Of a stretch of DNA of 64,000 bases, positions 41,881 to 53,180 are shown in pieces. The position numbers and the translations under genes were made by a program. The first letter of the stretch is position 1, and every line of letters starts with the position of its first letter. The DNA is taken from the NCBI GenBank assembly GCA_947462335.1, contig OX381708.1, forward strand, positions 3,906,001 through 3,970,000, in the 5' to 3' direction. The DNA is from Harmothoe impar (Eukaryota > Annelida > Polychaeta > Phyllodocida > Polynoidae). The notes below the pieces were generated by a model, which searched no databases, had not been told where the DNA came from, and was given only the letters and a program-made list of their open reading frames with translations.

Positions 41881-42060
41881 CCAATCAGGTGTCAGATAAG
41901 TAGGTCACTCTGACCTGAGGTGAACCAATCAGACTGAAGATATTAAGTAGGTCAGTGTGTCATCAAGTGTACCAATCAGACTGCAGAGAAGTAGGTCACT
42001 GTGACCTGAGGTGAACCAATCAGACAAGTGAACCAATCAGATTGCAGAGAAGTAGGTCAG
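41881..42060 (+). promoter_or_regulatory. CCAAT-box and palindromic AGGTCA (ERE-type) repeat cluster
   Basis: ACCAATCAG-type CCAAT boxes start at 41881, 41925, 41972, 42016 and 42033. Two perfect AGGTCA-N3-TGACCT palindromes lie at 41902-41916 (spacer CTC) and 41993-42007 (spacer CTG), plus single AGGTCA half-sites at 41949 and 42054. The block is a degenerate tandem repeat (~91 bp, partly halved). The motifs are those of NF-Y and of steroid-receptor elements; whether they act is unknown. Confidence 0.6.
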
Positions 42061-42599
42061 TGTTGGACTTTACTAGGGGTCACTTCCCCCCCCCCCCCCC
42101 TCACAGGGGCTGCATCTGACGTGAAGGTGTGAGGCGCTGTTTGCTGTGTCAGTGCAGGGTGTATGTATAAGGGATATGTGTAAGTGTCACCGTAAGCGGT
42201 AAGTCCCTGGGGAACAGGGGCGGTGAGCCCCCGGTGAGGTGCCTGGATGCCACAGTGGGTGTTAGCGGGAGACGGGGGGGGGGGGGGAGGAATGCTGAGT
42301 AACTCATTTCCAAGATGTATCTAAGTGTCTTTTTTACAGATGAAGATGTAGATTTTTTTGTGTTTACTACTTCTGTGGAACGGAGGAGCCTTTTTCTGAA
42401 TAGAGTAAATCTGTAATAATAAAAAACATAAAACACAAAAAAAAATTGTATGAGAAAGCAACTTACGGCAATCAATGTGAAATTCCTTCTGAATATGCAA
42501 TGGGTCCTTTAATGGGCAAAGTAGTGAATATGTCAATGCATTTTTTCGTTAGCTTGGCAGGTGGGTAGAAACCATGGTAATCATGGTGATCTATGCGGT

Positions 42600-43498
42600 A
42601 ACCATGGTAACCCATGATGTAACTATGGTGACTAATAAGGTAACCATGGTAATGCCATAGTAACCCATGCAGTAACCATGGTAATCCATGCAGTAACCAT
42701 GGTAATCCATGCAGTAACCATGGTAATCCATGCAGTAACCATGGTGATCCATGTGGTAACCATGGTAATCCATGTGGTAACCATGGTAATCCATGCAGTA
42801 ACCATGGTGATTCATGCAGTAACCATGGTGATCCATGCAGTTACCATGGTGATCCATGCAGTAACCATGGTGACCCATGCAGTTACCATGGTGATCCATG
42901 CAGTTACCATGGTGATCCATGCAGTAACCATGGTGACCCATGCAGTTACCATGGTGATCCATGCAGTAACCATGGTGATCCATGCAGTCACCATGGTGAT
43001 CCATGCAGTAACCATGGTGATCCATGCGATAACCATGGTGATCCATGCAGTAACCATGGTGACCCATGCAGTTACCATGGTGATCCATGCAGTAACCATG
43101 GTGATCCATGCAGTCACCATGGTGATCCATGCAGTAACCATGGTGATCCATGCGATAACCATGGTGATCCATGCAGTAACCATGGTAATCCATGCGGTAA
43201 CCATGGTGATCCATGCGATAACCATGCTGATCCATGTGGTAACCATGCTGATTCATGCAGTAACCATGGTAATCCATGCAGTAACCATGCTGATCCATGC
43301 GGTAACCATGGTGACCCATGCGGTAACCATGCTGATCCATGTGGTAACCATGCTGATTCATGCAGTAACCATGGTAATCCATGTGGTAACCATGGTAATC
43401 CATGAGGTAACCATGGTAATCCATGAGGTAACCATGGTAATCCATGTGGTAACCATGGTAATCCATGAGGTAACCATGGTAATCCATTAGGTAACCAT
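42600..43498. repeat. 21-bp minisatellite GTAACCATGGTGATCCATGC(A)
   Basis: About 42 units of 21 bp (seven codons), so several frames stay open for hundreds of codons on both strands (for example 42591-43598 on the minus strand, 42678-43490 on the plus). The encoded repeats are by-products. ACCATGGT is itself palindromic, and the CCATGGTTAC-type core is shared with the 18540 and 22008 arrays. Confidence 0.95.
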
Positions 43499-43664
43499 GT
43501 TCTCTCACATAGTAGTGCTTAACTGGCATTGAGAAGGCGATGCCAGCAGAGGTGATTAAAAGAATGGTTTCCAGATGACAAAACCTCATGTTAATCATGT
43601 AGTGTGTAGAGGTGGTGTACGGTGTGTGAGAGGATGAGGCATAGACAGTACTTACACATCATTA

Positions 43665-43687
43665 CCTACACACACACACACACACTC
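43665..43687. repeat. (AC)n microsatellite
   Basis: About 11 AC dinucleotides. Confidence 0.9.
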
Positions 43688-43980
43688 GCGGGCCACAGCA
43701 GGGGTGCGCGTCTTCTCTAGTTGAATTTTCAAAAACAGAAAAAAAGAAATCCAAATGCATTGATAGCAGGACCACCTGGTGAGGTTCTTGACTCTGGTGT
43801 GAGTCCTTGTTGCCAGCATGGTGTCTCTGTGTGTCTGTGTGTCCTGTCTGACTGCTGTAGTGTGTCATAGGACGGCAGTGCTGGGGAGGGCAGTCCTCCC
43901 AACCCACAACAACTAACTCTTTATATGCAATTTGTCATTTAATATATTTACTAAATCTCTCAAAGTGTTTGAGTATAACG

Positions 43981-44546
43981 TTAACCCTTTAAGAGCGGCA
44001 TGATGCCTGCCTTAAGGTTTCATGTTGTTTACAGGTTGTCATGATGCACCAATGCATCACCCGGTACTGTGCAGGGCCTGCGGTGGTGCATCATGCCGAC
44101 ACTTCAGGCGTTTAGGGAGTGGTCACTTTTTAACAACAGGGGGGGGGGGTCGGTGGATTTTAACGCGAGCGGGTCGAAAATTGTATGGTCCCCCCACGGC
44201 AGGGGTCGAAATTCTTTTGGTCCTTCCCTCAGGCAAGTTGAAATTGAGCGCGGCGGACCCCTTTGAGCTATAGTAAGGCGCAGGCTTTTTCGCTAAAAAA
44301 GGGTGCAATTTTTTTGGTCCCCCCCTCAAGAGGGGACCAAATTTTTTTGGTCCCCCCCCTTCAAGGGGTCCCAATTTTTTTGGTCCCCCCCCCCCCAAAT
44401 CCACCAACCCCCCCATGTTGTTAAAAAATGACCACTCCCTTATCGACCCTGTCATGACCTGAGAATGCAGTGTGAATACATTGACAGAGCGCTGTGTCAC
44501 TGACCAGTCGGCAGAGTGCACCGATGCACTGCCACCAAAGGGTTAA
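43981..44546. mobile_element. P1 copy split by an H3 insertion
   Basis: TTAACCCTTTAAGAGCGGCAT left end; after the H3 element the sequence resumes at ATCGACCCTGTCATGACC and ends CACCAAAGGGTTAAT. Much decayed. Confidence 0.65.
44115..44439. mobile_element. H3 MITE, complete, TTA target duplication
   Basis: GGGAGTGGTCACTTTTTAAC at the left and GTTAAAAAATGACCACTCCC at the right, TTA on both sides (44112-44114, 44440-44442). TTA/TAA duplications fit PIF/Harbinger-type insertion. The core holds repeated TTTTTTTGGTCCCCCC units. Confidence 0.88.
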
Positions 44547-44701
44547 TTAAGTAATACAGATGTCTGTTTCTACAGTCTTGTAATGAAAATAATATGAAGA
44601 AAAGAAGGCTTTACTGTTGCCAAATGATTATGTTGGACAGCCCCATTTGGGGCCACAGCTGAGTAGGGCCATGTTAGAATCATGATACTATTGTCACATT
44701 G

Positions 44702-44950
44702 TAACCCGCGGAGGGCGGCATGATGCTTTAATGCACCTTGTCATCATGATGCTTGAATGCATGCGGCCTTGGCGAGGAGCTCTGGCAGTGCTTCATTCAT
44801 GCATGCATCATACAGACCCTATGGGGTTGATACACTCTTTAAGGGTCGGTGCGGATGTACCAGTGCACTGCTCGCGAGTTACTCACCGGCGCTGCGCTGG
44901 TGCATCATGATGACAATGGCAGCCTGTAGCGTCATGATGCACTCCTACAT
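44702..44950. mobile_element. P1 MITE copy
   Basis: TAACCCGCGGAGGGCGGCAT left; the second palindrome reads CAGTGCACTGCTCGCGAGTT; right end lost. Confidence 0.75.
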
Positions 44951-45015
44951 GGTTCATGATGCGCCTCCACTGAGGCGGAAAACTGCCACTAGAGGCACCA
45001 CTAGCACAGTGGCTG

Positions 45016-45029
45016 CTGCCTCCTGGTGG
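45016..45029 (-). promoter_or_regulatory. CTCF consensus match, minus strand
   Basis: Minus strand CCACCAGGAGGCAG matches 13 of 14 core positions and continues with CAGCC, as strong vertebrate sites do. Downstream of the RSK gene. Confidence 0.4.
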
Positions 45030-45209
45030 CAAAACATGTTAAAATGATATATAATAAACTGTGTAAATATATTGTAAAGGTATAATGAAGATAAACCAGA
45101 GTCATTTCTTCTACTTTTGTACGTTTTCCTTCTGCTACACCACACTCTGTATAGAGGCCCCGTGCGGGGTGGTCCCGCGGGGCGCTCGGTGGGAGCAGAC
45201 ATCATTGTT

Positions 45210-45740
45210 GTATGTATATAGTCCTTGATGCAGAATTATACTAATATCACTTATATGACAAAAAGAAGAAGAGAAAGAAAGGAAAAATGGATGGTATTAT
45301 AGAAAAATGGGGAAATAAAAAATAAATAAAAAGTTATATGTATATTACAAAAATGTTTTGTGTTGAGTGTTCTCTGTTATATTTGTGTGTGAGAATTAGA
45401 GTATATATTATCTGAGAGACAACTTAAATTCTGATATAGATAAAAGCGAAAATTAACAGAGTATCTGAAGTATTTTTCATTTTGAAAGAAATTACCATTT
45501 TTCACGGTTTTCCAAAGACTGGACATTTTTTGGTAAAAATCTACATTTTACAAAGAAATTCCCGACCCTAGAGCTGTTGAATAGCGTAAGTCTAGATAAT
45601 AGATTACGAGGCAACCTGAACTCAAAACCAAAGAGAGACATTGCGAGAATTTCTCTCGGAGGTCCGTAAATAGGTCAATACATAGTCCAGGTAATTTGTA
45701 ACAGATTTAGGTACTTCTGAAGGAAATAGTGAAAGTTATA
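45210..45740. other. AT-rich, no gene recognised
   Basis: Contains GAAATAAAAAATAAATAAA; no exon pattern. Confidence 0.45.
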
Positions 45741-45764
45741 ATAGGCCTTCACAGGAGCGCTGCC

Positions 45765-46700
45765 TTATCATAGCCTGTCTCCTGCCCTGCCTTATACTAG
45801 CCTGTCCCCTGTTCTGCCTTATCATAGCCAGTCCCTGCCCTAACGATCCTAGCCTGCCCCCTGCCATGCCCTATCCTAGCTTGTCCAATGCCCTGCCTTA
45901 TCCTAGCCTGTCCCTTGCCCTACCTTATCCTATCCCAGAGCAGGACAAAGCAAGGCAGAGCAAAGTAATGTAGAGTCGGCCATGGCAGAGTAAGACAAAG
46001 CAGAACACAGAGAGTATAGCAGGGTAGACCAAGGCAGAGTAATGCAAGGCAAAGTAATGCAGCGTAGAGCAAGGCAGGGATAGACAGGATAACGCAGAGC
46101 TAACTAATGTAGAGCAGAGCAAAAGAGTAATGTACCCTAGTGCATAAACAGCCACACCATGTTTGCAAGTGTGGCCCAGAGTGGGCTAACCGAAGGGGGC
46201 CCGTCGGTTTAGGGCACTCGGCTTTGGTGTGGCCTTTAGCGGGCTGCCCACTTTGGGCTCAGATCGGGTTTTAGACGGGCTGAAAGAGGGCTCAGATCGG
46301 GTTTTGGACAGGCTGCCCATACCTCAGCCCAGCCATCTGCCCAACATGAAACCCTGCTCAGTTTTGCCCAAATTCAAACAGCCAATCCGAGATAAAACCA
46401 AATTGGCCCCATAAAGCAGGGCAAAGTAAATAGTGCAGAGCAGAGCAGTGTAGATTAGAGCAGGGCAAAATAGGTAGAGTAGTGTAATGTGGAGTAGGGC
46501 CGAGTAAGACCGACCTTGTCCCGTGCTATTCTGCTCTACATCACTGCTCTGACTCGCCCTGCCTGGCTCTAATCTACATTACACTGCTCTGTATTGCTCT
46601 GCAGGCCCTTATTATATCTTACTCTGACTTGCTCTATCTATTATTTTGCTCTGCCTTATTCTACCTTGATCCACCCTGCCACACTCTACACTACTTGCTG
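45765..46700. repeat. Degenerate CCTGCCTTATCCTAG / GCAGAGCAAAGTA inverted arrays
   Basis: 45765-45940 carries CCCTGCCTTATCCTAGCCTG units. 45945-46140 and 46405-46510 carry AGAGCAAGGCAGAGCAAAGT-type units, and 46515-46690 carries their complement (TCTGCTCTACATCACTGCTC). A low-copy block (46150-46400) with doubled GCTCAGATCGGGTTTT sits between. Confidence 0.75.
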
Positions 46701-46767
46701 CATGAATATAGCTGTTTGGCATTCTATGGGTGCATACAAGAGGTTTTGTGTTTTCTGCCAAATGTGC

Positions 46768-46926
46768 AAGTCAGCATGATGCTTGAATGTAGCACTGTTA
46801 CACGCCAGAGCTGCGTTCATGCATCATGACGATCAATAGAATGCATCATGGCCCTCGGCCGGCATGATGCATGAATGCAGCACTTAGTCTAATTGCCAGG
46901 GCTGCATCCATGCACCATGCCGGCTA
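46768..46926. mobile_element. P1 fragment
   Basis: Two palindrome arms without the outer termini, directly followed by an E1 element. Confidence 0.65.
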
Positions 46927-47147
46927 CCGTAAAACCTCGCGTATAAGCCGCGGCTAGTACGCAAATCAGATCGGCAGTGCGGCTTATAGGATCAGCCCAG
47001 GGTCGGGGTGCGTCTTATACGGGAGTTTTTGCCACTATAGTACTGTACTAAAATCGGCACATTCAGATCGCCATTGTGGCTTATAGGATTGGCCTTAATT
47101 CAGGGTGCGGCTTATACGCGAGTTAGACTTATACGTGAGGTTTTACA
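46926..47147. mobile_element. E1 element, reverse order, complete
   Basis: ACCGTAAAACCTCGCGTATAA at the left and ACTTATACGTGAGGTTTTACA at the right. Internal order is reversed relative to 28813. Confidence 0.8.
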
Positions 47148-47190
47148 TTATATACTAATATAGGGCCTGCTCATGGTTGATACACTCCCA

Positions 47191-47341
47191 ACCAGGGGCG
47201 TGGCAAGCAGTTTCAAAGTAGGGGGGACTGAGGGGTATTTTGATCCTTTTTGGCCCCTTTTTACTTGACCTTTTTGGTTTGACCTTTTTTGGGGTTGATC
47301 AAAAGTGCCCCCCCCCCCCCCCCCGGTTGCCACGCCCCTGG
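47191..47341. mobile_element. Short hAT-like MITE
   Basis: CAGGGGCGTGGCAAGCAG and GTTGCCACGCCCCTG termini with a TTTTTGGCCCCTTTTTAC-type core. No clear 8-bp duplication. Confidence 0.65.
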
Positions 47342-47538
47342 CCAGCTCAGGCTCAGCATCATGATGTCCATGCTGACACACGCTGGGTGACAGATGCACC
47401 TGTTGCCGGGAAGTCTTCAGATCTCTGTCCATGTCCTACATGTAAGGAGGTTAACACATTCAGTCCGCTTTGCTGCTTCACCCAGTCAGGCCCTGGTCAG
47501 GCCACTCACTTTACTACTTTTTTTTGGCCTAATGATTA

Positions 47539-47795
47539 GGCCAAAAAAATGGTTTGTTTCAGGTAACATGGGCAAAAAATGTAGGGTCCTTAGGCCGATT
47601 TTTTCTCTCTTTTTTTTTCCTTTTTTTTCTAACATGAAAGTACTAGCCAGCCGGTCTGAAAACCCTATAATTGACCAAAAAATGTATTGAAAAAAGAGTG
47701 AGGAATTTTTTTTCGAAATTGCATAAAAAAACATAGGGTCGGCCTTGTTTTGATAGGGTCGGTTGGGTGACCTGAAACAAACCTTTTTTTTGGCC
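47539..47795. mobile_element. G1 MITE copy, complete
   Basis: GGCCAAAAAAATGGTTTGTTT to CCTTTTTTTTGGCC. A solitary G1 end (ACTTTTTTTTGGCC) precedes it at 47515. Confidence 0.85.
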
Positions 47796-47871
47796 ACGTG
47801 TCTACAATTGTATGTACTTGTCAGTAGAATCTGTGAAGATTTCGGGGTATATTTCTAGCTCTAGCTTTTTC

Positions 47872-47969
47872 TTTGGTTGCCCCCTCAAGAGGTGTCCACA
47901 TTTTTTTGCCCCCCTCCCCCAAATCCACCAAACCCGACACTGTTGTTTATTAATTAGACAACTCCCTAA
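47872..47969. mobile_element. H3 right-end fragment
   Basis: CCCCCTCAAGAGGTGTCCAC and CACTGTTGTTTATTAATTAG, ending ACAACTCCC. Confidence 0.6.
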
Positions 47970-48239
47970 GACCCGGTTTGAGGGCAGAGCTTCTTCCTGG
48001 GGGTGTAACTTGACTAAATTCTCTATTTACCTGGAAAAAAAACGCAACAATAAACGTAATGAGGTCCATTACAAAAACAATTTTAAATTCAGTTGGTATA
48101 CTAGGTGCCTTTGACACATTTACCCAGGGATATGAGTAGATGGAGGGTATATAATCATTCGAATTACCGGTAGTGTCGATTGCTCCCCATGTACCCGATA
48201 TATGCACTTGGGTGGTAAACGCACTAGGGGTTTAGATGG

Positions 48240-49065
48240 GGGCGGGGGGGGGGGCATGTCGCATGTCGAATCTCAGAAATTGGCACGTCATGTCACTTAA
48301 AATTCCCTTGTCCCGTGTCGCCCCCTGCCATGTCCCATGTTAAGACTACCCTATGTCATGTCACTAAGATTTCCCCTCATGTCACTAGTGGTATACTAGG
48401 CTTGATGTCGCATGTCAATTTTAAGAAATGGCCATGTCGCCATATCATATTTAGGCATCTACCTACATACACGAGAGTGAGGATGAGAAACAAGTGTAAT
48501 GTTGATATAGTCAGAGTGTGACTAAAGAGTCTGACACCCGCGGGGTACCAGCGGCAGGATCAAAGCCGCTCGTCAGACGCAGCTTCCAGGAACGGCGGCA
48601 ACCAGCGGCACCGTCATGTCGTCTGCTGCCTCATGACGTCATCACCGCCTTCCCTAGAAACACGGGGCCAAGGGTTGGTGTGAAGTCAGGGCAAACCTTA
48701 CACGGTCAGATTATAAGGAGGAAAGAAAAGTTGACAGAGTTTTAACTTCTGTAGGAAGAGGAACAAGGAAACTTCTTATCTTTTTTTAAAAGATAAATTG
48801 GTATAAAACCAATTCATTGTGATGAGCAATGGAATTTAGAGGGGACCGCATTTGACTTAGACAATAGTCAAAAAGAAAGGGGAAAGAAAGACCACAATGA
48901 TTGAAACCATAAATAGGGGCTCTGGATGTCCCATGTCGACTTAAGAATAGCTCATGTCCCCTGTCATTATCTTTTCAATCATCCTGTTGCATATCACTAG
49001 GACTCATGTCAAATGTCGATTCTAAGAAATAGCCATGTTGCTGTGTTGAATTTAGACACCCATTA
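48240..49065. repeat. Degenerate CATGTCG-rich sequence, possible old M6 relatives
   Basis: Scattered GCATGTCGAATCTCAGAAAT, CATGTCAATTTTAAGAAATG and CAAATGTCGATTCTAAGAAA motifs at 48255, 48410 and 49008. 48498-48760 is GC-richer and low-copy, and contains TGACGTCA at 48634. Confidence 0.5.
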
Positions 49066-49095
49066 TAAAATCTATGGCTGTTTTTTTAAATATTG

Positions 49096-49097
<2 letters not shown>

Positions 49098-49183
<86 letters not shown>

Positions 49184-49192
49184 ATATATATA

Positions 49193-49262
<70 letters not shown>
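49098..49262. repeat. (AT)n microsatellite, ~165 bp
   Basis: Three TA runs separated by two ACCCTATATA interruptions. Predicted tyrosine/isoleucine frames are artefacts. Confidence 0.97.
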
Positions 49263-49265
<3 letters not shown>

Positions 49266-49489
49266 TAACAAAAGAAAAGGGAAAGGGGAAAAACATAATG
49301 ACTGACACAGTAAATAATACAGCGCAATATGAAACGTCTACCCTGCACTATTAAGTCACCTGTATGACTTTTTTTAATATCGGGTATATATATATGTACC
49401 CAATGACAGGGAGGCCAGAAGAGTACCATGACAAACAGTAGGAAGTTCACCTACTTAATAATATACATAATACACCAGTTCAGGGTCAG

Positions 49490-49780
49490 CACCCACGACC
49501 CCCCCCCCCCCACCTCCCCACGACCCCCCCCCCCCCCACCCCCCACACACACACACAGCACGGTGTACATGTATACTGAGGGGACGAGATCCGGCAGGAA
49601 AAGTCCCAGACCCACCTTCACGGTACCTGCGTCCCACCTGCGTCTGGTACTACTTCCGGGAAAGGTGACTCCCAAGGACACGTCAAAGACATGTCAAGGT
49701 CATGACATGCTGCAGCCCGGGGCTACGTCACAGCAGGTGTGTGTGTGGGGGGGGGGGGGGTTAATTTGTATGTCTATATA
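49490..49780. other. C/G-run region with a low-copy GC-balanced segment
   Basis: C runs at 49500-49545 and a G run at 49747 flank 49560-49740, which has no repeat hallmark and is open on both strands; no protein family recognised. Confidence 0.35.
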
Positions 49781-50085
49781 GTCTCGTTTTTATCCATGAG
49801 ATACTATTGATAATATGGGAAGGTTGCTAAAATTGCCACCCAAGGACTTTCTGGTGTCTACCGATTATTTCTTATAATTTGAATCTAAAACCTTTATATA
49901 GGGTAAGCCTATAGTCAAAGTCCTTCTCAGCTTCCAGGGGCGGATCCAGGATTTGGAAAAGGGGGGGGGGCGTGAAATAGGCAATGTACGTGGGGTATTG
50001 GAAACCGGGATTGGAAATTGTCACATTAAAATGTACAGAAAAATAGGGGGGGGGGACGCACGCCGGGTCCTCCCCCCCCCCCTAA

Positions 50086-50401
50086 GGGAGTGATCATTTA
50101 TTATCAACAGGGGGGGTGGTGGGTTTGGGGGGGGGCAAAAAAATTTGGACCCCTTGACCCGGGGGGGGGGGCAAAAAAATTTGGACTCCTCTTGGGGGGG
50201 GGGGGGAATTTAACCTGTTTTGAGCCAAAAAGCCCACGCGTTACTATGCTTCAAAGGGCCCGCGCGCGAGCCGATTTTCGACCCTAAGGGGGGGGGGGGT
50301 AAAAAATGTTGACCCCTTGACCGGGGGGGATGTAAAAAAATTTGCGCGCTCCGCGTGGAAACCCACCACCCCCGCCCTGTTGTTAAAAAATGATCACTCC
50401 C
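50086..50401. mobile_element. H3 MITE, complete, TAA target duplication
   Basis: GGGAGTGATCATTTATTATC and GTTAAAAAATGATCACTCCC, TAA on both sides (50083-50085, 50402-50404). The core has CAAAAAAATTTGGACCCCTT units and G runs. Confidence 0.88.
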
Positions 50402-50717
50402 TAAATCCCCCCCTGGGCCTTCTGGTGGTGAGACAAAATGTTTGAGATTCGTATTGCTGTAGCCTCTGAAGGGGCGGGAAAAATAATGCAAGCGGTCCAA
50501 TTTTTGATAACGGGTGCTTAATTTAGACCACATATATTCTCAGGGCAAAATTATTACCAAAATCACTAACCCTGAAAAGGGCCATTTTACTGATCGTGGA
50601 GAATGTAACTGAAATAATCCAAAATGTGGCAGTACTGAAACTTAGTTCCAATTACTGTAACCAAGGGTTACAGGAGTTGTCCAATTTAGGAGCCAGTCCA
50701 ATTTTGGTAACCTTTCT

Positions 50718-50941
50718 TTAACCCTTGAGGGACCCTAAAAGATGACATTTGTCATCATGATACACCAATACAGCCGCGGCGAGTAACTCGCCAGTACTAC
50801 ATTTGTGCATCATGCCAACCCGATAGGGTCTGCATGATGCTTGAATGTAGCCCTGGCAAGTAACTCGCCAGGGCTATATTCAAGCATGATGATGAACAAA
50901 TGCATGATGCATTAAGGTATCATGCCGTCCTCAAAGGGTTA
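50718..50941. mobile_element. P1 MITE copy
   Basis: TTAACCCTTGAGGGACC left (the GGCATGTCG part is deleted); right ATGCCGTCCTCAAAGGGTTA. Confidence 0.82.
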
Positions 50942-51900
50942 AAGAAATCCTTTTGAAATACAATTTAATTCATGAAAAAACGCTACCCAGAGACGATTGT
51001 TTATATCATAGTCAAGGAAAACGTGATCCCCCAGTGAAGAACACTTCTTGTTCAAACCTTATAGTTAGTATTAGTAGTGTTTTGCGGATTAGGAATTCGC
51101 TAGATGTAAAACGTAGACTACATTAAGAAGTATTCTAAAGGAAATTCGTCTTTAGAGATTGTCGTTGTAATGAAGAAAATAGTTATTTCTAAAGGTATGT
51201 TTATATAGGATGCATTCTACATTGACGTGTATTGCTAGAAATGTCTAATAGAAAGAACCATCCCCACTCCAGTGATACACATGTATATATACCTCAACAT
51301 ATATTTCCATTAATTAATTATATATAAAGCATACATTTAGGCAATCAAAATATGTAATTAATGTATAATAGATTGTATTAAAAAATATTCATTTTTAGAG
51401 GACTTCGTTTCTTTCATGACACATTCGACAATATAGTTTCAAACAATCCCCATCTGATGGATAAACTCGTTTATACAATGTGTCAAGAGGGAAGCAATAT
51501 GTAATATCCTGTTCCACAAAACGATCTTGTATGGTAGCCGGGAACTAGGACGACCATGTATGTCTACCTGCCGGTAGGCCACTCAAATAAAGCTGGTTTC
51601 TCATCAGCGCGCACATCATAAGAATCACGATTTGGTGATGGGGAATATGTGATAAATGGACAAATATTGGCATATTTGGTATCAAATTAATGCCTAAAAT
51701 CTCTGCAATGCAGTGGGCTAGGAGTAACATACATTTTACTAACTATTATTGATCAACAAGCTACTAAAATGTGAAATTTGTTTGGGAAAAGTCTAAATTT
51801 ACCCATGTATATTGGCCCCACAGTAAAAGACTAACTTAGGTTGAAAAAAACGCCCTTCTTAAATTTTTCAGTGCCTGGTTATGAGAAACCATCTTTTTTT
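50942..51900. other. AT-rich, no gene or repeat recognised
   Basis: About 950 bp of low-copy AT-rich sequence, the longest repeat-poor stretch in the 3' third. Confidence 0.45.
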
Positions 51901-52284
51901 TGGAGTGGCCGTATACCCAGGTATCACCCGGACACTGGGGGTGGGGGGGGGGGGGGGCGTAGTGGGGGGGGGGGGGGGTGGCATCATCATGCCCAACAGG
52001 ACATGGTGGTATATATATCTTCCTCCTGTCTATTGTTAGAACAGGTCTATAAAACCGGGGGAGGGGGCTCTCTTTTACTTTATTGACAACCCATCACACT
52101 TACGTAGGGGGATATTGGGAGAAAATTGACCTTTTTTTAAAAAAAAAAGTATTTTAAATGAACCAGTACCTACCGAGATTTGTCAAAATAAGACTCTGTT
52201 TTGAAAATATGATGAACCCTTGTTTGAGGAGATATTGGTATCACCCGTACATTGGAGTAGGGGGGGGGGGGGGTGGGTGGTCCA

Positions 52285-52642
52285 CAGTGGCGGATCCAGG
52301 ATTTTCTAGAGGGGGGGGCCAAAACCTGGCCAACCTGGAGTGACTGACTGTTCCTGCGCGCACCGCACGCGAAGCGCAGCGGCCATACTAGGGTTTTTTA
52401 GGGGCATGCCCAGCCCCCCCCCCCCTCCAGAAAATTTTGAATATAGACTTGAAATGTTGCCTTCTCACACATTTTGGGACACAATAATGACTCGGGTTTG
52501 TGTCTAGCTTTTATCTTTTTGGCTTAGAAAATGTCCCCTTCTCTCTTTCTTTCCCTGTTTTCTTCTCTCTTCTTCCTCCCCCACCCCTTTTATTTGGTGG
52601 GGGGGGGGCAAGGCCCGTCGCCCCCCCCCTGGATCCGCCGAT
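52285..52642. mobile_element. hAT-like element, CAGTGGCGGATCCAGGA ends
   Basis: CAGTGGCGGATCCAGGATTTT at the left and CCCCTGGATCCGCCGATG at the right. A related left end (AGGGGCGGATCCAGGATTTG) occurs alone at 49936. Confidence 0.7.
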
Positions 52643-52777
52643 GGTGGATGGGGGGGGGGGGGAGTTTCCCCATCCCACACACCATACAACAGGACATGCT
52701 GCTTATATCTTCCTCTTGCCTGCTATAATTTCTTATTTACAGAGGTGTCCGGCAACCTGACAACCCACCACCCTTAC

Positions 52778-52886
<109 letters not shown>

Positions 52887-53180
52887 AGCAGGTTAAATAA
52901 GTGAATTACAAACAAAAAAACATCACCTGGACACTTTGGGGGGGGGGGGGGGGGAGTGTGGCGGGGTGTGTGGGGGTGTAGGTGGGTGGAGGAGGGGGGG
53001 AGAGCGCCATGCCCCACCATACACAACAGGACACACTCTCCACACAGAATGATGCTATATTTCTTCCCTCTGCCTATTGTTGGAACAGGTCTATATGAAT
53101 ACATGTTGAGTCAAACCGTGAAGACGTTACAATGACGAGTCATGGTGTAGAGGTCGTGATGATGTACCAAATATTTTAAA

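Larger units (their letters stand above)
41064..42423 (+). other. Probable RSK 3' UTR with candidate poly(A) signal
   Basis: After the TAG there is no further coding exon. The first AATAAA on the + strand lies at about 42418 in an A-rich context, giving a UTR of about 1.36 kb that contains G runs, a P1 element (41171-41429), a region without recognised repeats (41470-41870) and the CCAAT/AGGTCA array. Another candidate, ATAATAAA at about 45051, lies further on. The end of transcription cannot be fixed from sequence. Confidence 0.3.

Noticed and set aside
42591..43598. Minus-strand 335-codon frame with heptad repeats, and its + strand counterpart
   Set aside because: It is produced by a 21-bp minisatellite without stops; frames are open on both strands at once and no splice sites or coding context are present.
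39840..48641. Two TGACGTCA CRE sites (39840, 48634), tempting because RSK phosphorylates CREB
   Set aside because: About one such palindromic octamer is expected by chance in 64 kb; one sits in a MITE.
48518..48745. 75-codon + frame in a GC-richer low-copy segment
   Set aside because: No recognisable domain and no splice bounds that extend it; too weak to call.
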